Positions 1-4,542 of a DNA stretch of 9,658 nucleotides are shown here, one piece after another. Location: NCBI GenBank assembly GCA_019454705.1, contig JACFNS010000065.1, positions 1-9,658 on the forward strand, read 5' to 3'. The notes beneath the pieces are model-generated. The model ran no database searches and was not told where the DNA came from. It saw only the letters and a program-made list of their open reading frames with translations. This DNA is from Taibaiella sp. (GTDB lineage: Bacteria; Bacteroidota; Bacteroidia; Chitinophagales; Chitinophagaceae). Positions within the stretch are counted from its first letter, which is position 1; each line of letters starts with the position of its first letter. The position numbers and the translations under genes were made by a program.

Positions 1-117
1 TTCGTCCAAATAAATGTAACACAACATTTATAACGATATGGATATATACCCGGCATGGCCAATTGCCATAATAAAGATATGCAATAAAGCGTCTTATATA
101 TTAGTAAGAAAGCACAA

Positions 118-681
118 TTAAACCGGCTGTGCCGCCAGGCTTTTTACCCAACCCTGGAGTGAGGGGTATTGTTCATCAATTAAATCGTGGGGTAACTCAT
201 AAGGTTTGCGTACAGTAGTAAGAAAAACAGTGTACATACCCATACGTTTACCAAACTCCATATCACTTATATTATTACCCACCATCACACTGCGTTTGAA
301 ATCTATTTCAGGATAATCTTCGCGGGCTTGTGTAGCCATGCCGGTATTAGGCTTTCGGTTGTGGTCGTTATCATCCAGTGAGGTACAAGCATATATCTTA
401 TCTATTCGTCCACCTCCGGCAACCACCTGCCCGGTCATGTTCTGGTGAATACCTTTTAAATCATCGAGGCTCATGATACCCTTACCCACACCACGCTGGT
501 TGGTAACTACCACTATTCGCCCAAATAAGTCGCCCAATTGCCTGAGCGAATCCAGGCTGCCTTTGCAAAATTTAAACTCATCCCAGTTGGTAATATATGA
601 ACCTACGTTTTCTTCGTTGATTACTCCATCCCTGTCTAAAAACAGGGTCCAACCCTTATCTATTTGTGCCTGGATGTTCAT
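118..681 (-). CDS. gmhB: HAD-IIIA phosphatase, GmhB-like (heptose 1,7-bisphosphate 7-phosphatase)
   Basis: 187 residues. GmhB removes the 7-phosphate of D-glycero-D-manno-heptose 1,7-bisphosphate in the cytoplasm, on the way to nucleotide-activated heptose for LPS or other surface glycans. All HAD motifs are visible: motif I FLDRDGVIN (nucleophile D16, acid/base D18), motif II VVTNQRGVGKG (T60), motif III RKPNTGM (K110) and motif IV VGNNISDMEFG (residues 134-144). Two departures from the E. coli type are seen. The zinc-binding Cys/His loop before the RKP motif is reduced to a short stretch with one Cys (C99) and one His (H107). The usual motif IV Asp after VG is Asn (N136), leaving D140 as the acidic residue. 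The start lies 19 bp after the gmhA stop, so the two are probably co-transcribed. The role rests mostly on that pairing; another small phosphosugar substrate is possible. Confidence 0.8.
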   Translation of the reverse strand: MNIQAQIDKGWTLFLDRDGVINEENVGSYITNWDEFKFCKGSLDSLRQLGDLFGRIVVVTNQRGVGKGIMSLDDLKGIHQNMTGQVVAGGGRIDKIYACTSLDDNDHNRKPNTGMATQAREDYPEIDFKRSVMVGNNISDMEFGKRMGMYTVFLTTVRKPYELPHDLIDEQYPSLQGWVKSLAAQPV

Positions 682-700
682 TTGTTCGCCTGTTTTTTAT

Positions 701-1288
701 TTAACCTGTTTGTCCGTCAAAATATTGTTCCTCTACCAGTTGGCAAATGATATGTCCTATCATTATATGCGCTTCCTGAATCCTGGGGGTGTCTTTACTG
801 GGAATATCCAACAGGTAATCGGTATATTCTTTCATTTTACCCCCACCCTCTCCTGTAAATCCTACAGTAATCATACCAATTTCTTTAGCGGCCTGTAATG
901 CTTTTGTAATATTAACAGAATTACCGGAAGTACTCAGCCCCACCAATACGTCCCCCTCCCTGCCTGAGCCTTGTACTACCCTGCTATACACCTGGTCGTA
1001 TCCATAGTCGTTTGCAACCGCTGTCAGATAAGAGGTATTGCAGTGCAAAGCCTCTGATGGAAGCGGTTTACGGTCTTTGTAAAACCTGCCACTGAACTCG
1101 GCCGCCAGATGTTGTGCATCGGCTGCACTACCACCATTACCGCAGAAAAGCACTTTATTCCCGTTTTTAAAAGCCTGTATAATTAACGAAGTAACCTCCT
1201 CAATGGTTTTTAACAGGCCCAGGTCGTTTAATAACTGTGCTTTAACACTAATAGAAGCCTGAACAATATTCTGGATTTTAGCTTGCAT
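701..1288 (-). CDS. gmhA: Phosphoheptose isomerase (sedoheptulose 7-phosphate isomerase)
   Basis: 195 residues, the normal length for the family. GmhA converts sedoheptulose 7-phosphate to D-glycero-D-manno-heptose 7-phosphate in the cytoplasm, the first committed step of heptose synthesis. The protein is a single SIS domain: the phosphosugar-binding segment CGNGGSAADAQHLAAEF lies at about residues 49-65, and a second phosphate loop GLSTSGNSVN at 117-126. By analogy with E. coli GmhA (E65, Q172, H180) the catalytic residues would be E64, Q171 and H179, the last two in the RIQEAHIMIGH segment, so the active site appears intact. The start is 70 bp from the queA stop, and that gap contains a terminator-like hairpin. 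The kinase/adenylyltransferase step (HldE or equivalent) is not in the window. Confidence 0.95.
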   Translation of the reverse strand: MQAKIQNIVQASISVKAQLLNDLGLLKTIEEVTSLIIQAFKNGNKVLFCGNGGSAADAQHLAAEFSGRFYKDRKPLPSEALHCNTSYLTAVANDYGYDQVYSRVVQGSGREGDVLVGLSTSGNSVNITKALQAAKEIGMITVGFTGEGGGKMKEYTDYLLDIPSKDTPRIQEAHIMIGHIICQLVEEQYFDGQTG

Positions 1289-1304
1289 CTGCCCTAAAAA
1301 TACA

Positions 1305-1332
1305 ACAACGCACCTATTGAAAAGTGCGTTGT
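1305..1332 (-). terminator. Terminator-like hairpin between queA and gmhA
   Basis: The arms ACAACGCAC (1305-1313) and GTGCGTTGT (1324-1332) form a perfect 9-bp stem around a 10-base loop. Read on the minus strand the stem is followed by TGTATTTTTAGG, a modest T-run, as expected of an intrinsic terminator at the end of queA. The plus strand has an A-run instead, so the signal is directional. It ends only 16 bases before the gmhA start, so it may instead act as a leader hairpin or attenuator for gmhA. Confidence 0.6.
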
Positions 1333-1358
1333 GTGAAAAAATTGATTTTCTGTGGATA

Positions 1359-2408
1359 TTATATCACCATCATGGCATCGCCATAACTAAAAAACCTGTA
1401 CTTCTCTTTGATAGCCGTTTTGTAAGCTTCCATTGCCAGGTCGTAACCGGCAAAGGCGCATACCATAATCAGCAGGCTGGTTTTAGGCAGGTGAAAGTTA
1501 GTAACCAGGCTATCAGCTATTGAAAAATCATGCGGCGGGTGAATGAACAGGTTAGTCCAGCCCTCTTCCGGTTTCAGCAGGCCATTGGCGGTTACCGAGC
1601 TTTCTAAAGCACGCATAGTAGTAGTACCGATGCTGCATATCCTGCGGCCGTTCTTTTTGGCTGTGTTTACAATATTGGCGGCGTACTCATCTACTTTAAA
1701 GTATTCCGCATCCATCTTATGTTTCGACAGATCTTCTACCTCTATAGGGCGGAAAGTTCCTAAGCCTGTATGAAGTGTTACTTCAGCAAATTTTATGCCC
1801 TGTATTTCCAGTCGCATAATCAGCTCACGGCTGAAGTGCATACCAGCCGTAGGTGCGGCTACCGCTCCCTCGTATTTGGCGTATACCGTCTGGTAACGCT
1901 CTTTGTCCATCTCATCAGGCTTGCGCTTGATGTATTTGGGCAAGGGTGTTTCTCCTAATTGCTCCAGTATCCTCCGGAAACCCGCATCATCGCCATCGAA
2001 CAGGAAACGTATGGTGCGGCCGCGGCTGGTGGTATTATCTATAACCTCTGCTACCAGCTCGTCATTATCACCAAAATATAGTTTGTTGCCTACCCTTATC
2101 TTTCTTGCGGGATCAACTATTACATCCCACAGACGGTTGGGCTTATTCAGCTCGCGCAGCAGGAATACCTCGATTTTGGCACCGGTCTTTTCTTTTTTGC
2201 CATACAGGCGTGCAGGAAACACCTTGGTGTTATTCACCACCATCACATCCTTATCGTCAAAATACTCGGATATATCCCTGAAGGTACGGTGCTCTATTTT
2301 ACCCGTATCCTTGTGCACCACCATCAATCGACTATCCTCTCTGGCCTTGGTAGGATTTTGCGCTATCAGATTAAGAGGAAGTTCAAATTTAAACTGGGAT
2401 AACTTCAT
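1359..2408 (-). CDS. queA: S-adenosylmethionine:tRNA ribosyltransferase-isomerase
   Basis: 349 residues, typical length. QueA transfers and isomerises the ribosyl group of S-adenosylmethionine onto 7-aminomethyl-7-deazaguanine at position 34 of tRNAs with GUN anticodons, giving epoxyqueuosine. Family signatures are seen throughout: the N-terminal [12 protein letters not shown], the [14 protein letters not shown] segment (57-70), [13 protein letters not shown] (181-193), [11 protein letters not shown] (212-222), HKMDAEYF (230-237), [10 protein letters not shown] (261-270), [13 protein letters not shown] [11 protein letters not shown] (305-315) and the C-terminal [13 protein letters not shown]. 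No key segment is missing. The start gives the standard N-terminus and lies about 26 bp downstream of a good Bacteroidota promoter. It is the first gene of the leftward group; no other queuosine gene is in the window. Confidence 0.97.
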   Translation of the reverse strand: MKLSQFKFELPLNLIAQNPTKAREDSRLMVVHKDTGKIEHRTFRDISEYFDDKDVMVVNNTKVFPARLYGKKEKTGAKIEVFLLRELNKPNRLWDVIVDPARKIRVGNKLYFGDNDELVAEVIDNTTSRGRTIRFLFDGDDAGFRRILEQLGETPLPKYIKRKPDEMDKERYQTVYAKYEGAVAAPTAGMHFSRELIMRLEIQGIKFAEVTLHTGLGTFRPIEVEDLSKHKMDAEYFKVDEYAANIVNTAKKNGRRICSIGTTTMRALESSVTANGLLKPEEGWTNLFIHPPHDFSIADSLVTNFHLPKTSLLIMVCAFAGYDLAMEAYKTAIKEKYRFFSYGDAMMVI

Positions 2409-2434
2409 ACGAGGCAGAATAATTTAAAAGTGTG

Positions 2435-2465
2435 CAAAGTTAGTGAAAAACATGCAAAATAACAA
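2435..2465 (-). promoter_or_regulatory. Bacteroidota-type promoter of queA
   Basis: On the minus strand a TTG box (2463-2465) is followed by exactly 20 bases and then TAACTTTG (2435-2442), a perfect match to the known Bacteroidota -7 consensus TAnnTTTG. The expected transcription start, a few bases later, gives a leader of roughly 20-25 bases before the queA ATG at 2408. No Shine-Dalgarno sequence is evident in that leader. Confidence 0.72.
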
Positions 2466-2481
2466 TATTAGGGCATTTAGG

Positions 2482-2512
2482 TTGAGTTTCGGCGGCTCCA
2501 TTCCATATTTTG
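2482..2512 (+). promoter_or_regulatory. Weak candidate promoter of the M20 peptidase gene
   Basis: A TTG (2482-2484) followed by 20 bases and then ATATTTTG (2505-2512) resembles the -33/-7 arrangement, but the first two bases of the -7 box are wrong. A second possible -7 box, TACATTTA (2525-2532), has no TTG at a suitable distance. The true start of transcription cannot be settled by eye. Confidence 0.25.
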
Positions 2513-2552
2513 TTCCAACTGCCTTACATTTACGCCCTAAAATGAAAAATTT

Positions 2553-3923
2553 ATGCAAGTTTGGAACGATTATCTCAGCCAGAATAAAGACAGGTTTTTG
2601 GACGAATTGCTGGAACTGCTGCGCATACCCTCGGTAAGTGCGGACAGCAAGTATAAAGGCGATGTGGCCCGCTGCGCCGAGGCCGTAAAAGACTCTCTGC
2701 TGAAAGCCGGCTGCGACAAAGCTGAAATATGCCCTACCAAAGGCCACCCGATAGTATATGGAGAAAAAATAATAGACCCGGCCCTGCCTACTGTGCTGGT
2801 ATATGGCCACTACGATGTGCAGCCGCCCGACCCGCTGGACCTGTGGGAAAGCGGACCTTTTGAACCTGTTATTAAAAACGGCAATATATATGCCCGAGGT
2901 GCCTGCGATGATAAAGGGCAGGTATTCATGCATGTGAAGGCGTTTGAAGTAATGGCTAAAACCAATACCCTGGCCTGCAACGTAAAGATGATGATAGAGG
3001 GCGAAGAAGAAGTAGGCTCGGACAACCTGGGCAAGTTCCTGGAGGACAATAAGGAAAAACTGAAGGCGGACATCGTACTGGTGTCTGATACATCCATGAT
3101 CAGCCTGGAAAACCCTTCGCTGGAAACAGGGCTGCGCGGACTGGCTTATATGGAAGTAGAAGTAACCGGCCCCAACCGCGACCTGCACAGTGGTGTATAT
3201 GGCGGCGCGGTAGCCAACCCCATCAATATATTGTGCAAGATGATAGCATCTATGCACGACGAGAATAACCATATCACTATACCCGGATTCTACGATAAGG
3301 TGCAGGAACTGAGCGCTTCTGAACGCGAAGCATTGAACAGTGCCCCCTTCGACCTGGAGGAGTATAAAAAAGACCTGGACATAAGCGATGTGCGCGGTGA
3401 GAAAGGATACACTACAATGGAGCGCACCGGCATACGCCCTACCCTTGACGTAAACGGAATATGGGGAGGCTACACCGGCGAGGGTGCTAAAACCGTACTG
3501 CCCTCTAAAGCTTATGCCAAAATATCTATGCGCCTGGTGCCCAACCAGGGTTCTCACGAAATTTCTGAACTGTTTACCAAACATTTTGAAAGCATTGCAC
3601 CCGCAGGTGTAAAGGTGAAGGTGACACCCCACCACGGCGGAGAGCCGGTAGTAACGCCAACGGACTCCATAGCGTACAAGGCGGCAGCGAAGGCCATAGA
3701 AACAGCTTTTGGCAAAGAGCCGATACCTACGCGTGGTGGTGGCAGCATACCGATAGTAGCATTGTTTGAAAAAACGTTGGGGCTGAAAACCGTGCTGATG
3801 GGCTTCGGGCTGGATAGCGATGCCATCCACTCGCCCAACGAGAAGTATGGCGTAGAGAACTATTTCAAAGGGATTGAAACTATCCCTTACTTCCACAAGT
3901 ACTTTGCGGAGATGAGTAAATAG
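2553..3923 (+). CDS. M20 family metallopeptidase (dipeptidase)
   Basis: 456 residues, usual length for M20 dipeptidases of the CNDP/PepV-like branch, which are cytoplasmic two-zinc enzymes that split dipeptides or short peptides. The metal site can be read by analogy with human CNDP2: H86 in VLVYGHYDVQP, D119 in GACDDKG, E152 (general base) and E153 in GEEEVGS, D179 in VSDTSM and H426 in AIHSPNE. The dimerisation/lid domain sits at about 200-330 and carries the conserved DLHSGVYGG (H212), whose His completes the partner's active site in this family. No signal peptide is seen. The chosen start gives a natural N-terminus (an amphipathic helix, then RIPSVSA). The gene stands alone, divergent from queA. 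Function is sure at family level; the substrate is not. Confidence 0.92.
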   Translation: MQVWNDYLSQNKDRFLDELLELLRIPSVSADSKYKGDVARCAEAVKDSLLKAGCDKAEICPTKGHPIVYGEKIIDPALPTVLVYGHYDVQPPDPLDLWESGPFEPVIKNGNIYARGACDDKGQVFMHVKAFEVMAKTNTLACNVKMMIEGEEEVGSDNLGKFLEDNKEKLKADIVLVSDTSMISLENPSLETGLRGLAYMEVEVTGPNRDLHSGVYGGAVANPINILCKMIASMHDENNHITIPGFYDKVQELSASEREALNSAPFDLEEYKKDLDISDVRGEKGYTTMERTGIRPTLDVNGIWGGYTGEGAKTVLPSKAYAKISMRLVPNQGSHEISELFTKHFESIAPAGVKVKVTPHHGGEPVVTPTDSIAYKAAAKAIETAFGKEPIPTRGGGSIPIVALFEKTLGLKTVLMGFGLDSDAIHSPNEKYGVENYFKGIETIPYFHKYFAEMSK

Positions 3924-3946
3924 TACCCCAATAGTGGGAATGCGGC

Positions 3947-3974
3947 AATACGATAATTTGCTAATGCGATAATT
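3947..3974 (+). repeat. Short direct repeat AATRCGATAATT, two copies
   Basis: AATACGATAATT (3947-3958) recurs as AATGCGATAATT (3963-3974), 11 of 12 bases identical at a 16-base period, about 25 bases after the peptidase stop. It looks like a short intergenic tandem duplication; no function is evident. Confidence 0.5.
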
Positions 3975-4045
3975 GATGTTGTTAGTCGTGAGTGTGGCAA
4001 AAATGTTAACTCTGTATGTGCAGGGTTTAACTGTTAGCAATAATG

Positions 4046-4053
4046 CACCTTTG
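4046..4053 (+). promoter_or_regulatory. Candidate -7 box in the intergenic region
   Basis: CACCTTTG followed by CA matches the Bacteroidota TAnnTTTG box at all but the first base. A clear TTG at the usual distance is missing; GTTTAAC ends about 15 bases upstream instead. No plus-strand protein gene follows before 7467, so if active it would drive a non-coding transcript. Confidence 0.3.
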
Positions 4054-4059
4054 CAATGA

Positions 4060-4167
4060 ACTGATAACGAGTTGCTTATATGCTGTTTGTTAACTTTTGT
4101 TAACTGAAACAGTATTTCTCCTCGAAAGAATATGAATGCAAAACGCCCGGCTGTGTGCCGGGCGTTT
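4060..4167 (+). ncRNA. Candidate small RNA
   Basis: A transcript starting a few bases after the -7-like box and ending at the GC-rich hairpin would be about 108 nt. Inside it a second hairpin is visible: CTGTTT plus GTTAAC (4083-4094), a TTTT loop, then GTTAAC and AAACAG (4099-4112) with a two-base bulge, giving 12 pairs. The 3' end is an 11-bp GC-rich stem. Promoter-like box, internal stem and terminator within about 120 bp, with no open frame between, is the usual layout of a small RNA gene. I do not recognise a family; 6S RNA would usually be longer. It could also simply be the 3' untranslated end of the peptidase mRNA. Confidence 0.3.
4141..4167. terminator. Strong bidirectional terminator hairpin
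   Basis: AAACGCCCGGC (4141-4151) and GCCGGGCGTTT (4157-4167) form a perfect 11-bp stem with the loop TGTGT. Because the stem ends in A/T pairs it presents Ts after the GC core on both strands. On plus it would end the peptidase transcript (218 bases after its stop) or the candidate small RNA. Confidence 0.75.
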
Positions 4168-4279
4168 GTATTATGTGCTGCTATTATTTTGATTGCTATG
4201 GTTGGTGGCAGGTGCATGGTTTTATTTATGATTTATGATTGGGGGATTGATGATTTTGCAGGGGAGTCCAGTGTATTGG

Positions 4280-4395
4280 TTCAAATTTACTATAGCCCCG
4301 CATCCCGAAATAGTCGGGACAGGTAGCGGGATTTTCGTCCTGAAAGGACTACAGCCCCGTACTAACGGGATTTTCGTAAATTAATTCAAATTTAC
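4280..4395. repeat. REP-like palindromic element bounded by 11-bp direct repeats
   Basis: TTCAAATTTAC occurs at 4280-4290 and again at 4385-4395. Between them are two related hairpin units. Unit one begins ACTATAGCCCCG (4289-4300), contains an inner TCCCG/CGGGA stem inside an outer CCCGC/GCGGG stem, and ends CGGGATTTTCGT (4327-4338). Unit two begins ACTACAGCCCCG (4348-4359), has a CCCGT/ACGGG stem, and ends with the same CGGGATTTTCGT (4366-4377). This repeated, hairpin-forming layout resembles the REP or MITE-type repeats dispersed in many Bacteroidota intergenic regions. No transposase gene is in the window. Confidence 0.6.
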
Positions 4396-4445
4396 CACAA
4401 CAAATATACGTTAATTATTCTGTTTTATCAAAATTATTATCGCGT

Positions 4446-4508
4446 GTCTCCAGCGCGAATTTCCCCCTATCCCCCTCCCGCCGCGGCGGGATAAATTCCG
4501 GGGGAGAC
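4446..4508. repeat. Nested inverted repeat with a 14-bp GC palindrome
   Basis: Three nested inverted pairs share one axis: GTCTCC/GGAGAC (4446-4451, 4503-4508), GAATTT/AAATTC (4457-4462, 4493-4498), and the perfect palindrome CCCGCCGCGGCGGG (4477-4490). One arm also carries two CCCCCT runs. It lies 35 bp beyond the stop of the large T9SS cargo gene, so it may stop transcription of that gene, but it has no T-run. It may equally be another dispersed repeat. Confidence 0.6.
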
Positions 4509-4542
4509 TAATATATCGACAAGCAAATATTTTGCAATTACG

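Larger units (their letters stand above)
3924..4542. other. 619-bp intergenic region without a convincing protein gene
   Basis: The region lies between the ends of two convergent genes (the M20 peptidase on plus and the large T9SS cargo on minus). It holds a short direct repeat (3947-3974), three copies of the palindrome GTTAAC, a candidate small RNA ending in a strong hairpin (about 4060-4167), a REP-like repeat (4280-4395) and a nested palindrome (4446-4508). The only notable open frame (4132-4326, 64 codons) runs through the terminator hairpin and the REP-like repeat and is not supported. Confidence 0.8.

Noticed and set aside
55..69. Small hairpin ATGGC/GCCAT downstream of the gmhB-like gene
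   Set aside because: Only five pairs and no T-run on the minus strand. Too weak to call a terminator.
2424..4217. 597-codon open frame on minus opposite the M20 peptidase
   Set aside because: It is the antisense of a clear metallopeptidase with intact metal-binding motifs. Its composition (many His, Tyr, Phe and Gln) is typical of a shadow frame, and it extends over the terminator hairpin.
4132..4326. Open frame of 64 codons on plus
   Set aside because: It begins just before the 11-bp terminator stem, runs through it and into the REP-like repeat. No promoter or recognisable protein pattern supports it.
4523..4535. AT-rich hairpin GCAAA/TTTGC past the large cargo gene
   Set aside because: Five pairs, mostly A/T, with no GC core. 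Not enough for a terminator call.
3924..4542. CRISPR array or tRNA gene in the long intergenic region
   Set aside because: The repeats here are two-copy and palindromic, without regular unique spacers, and no cloverleaf pattern was found.
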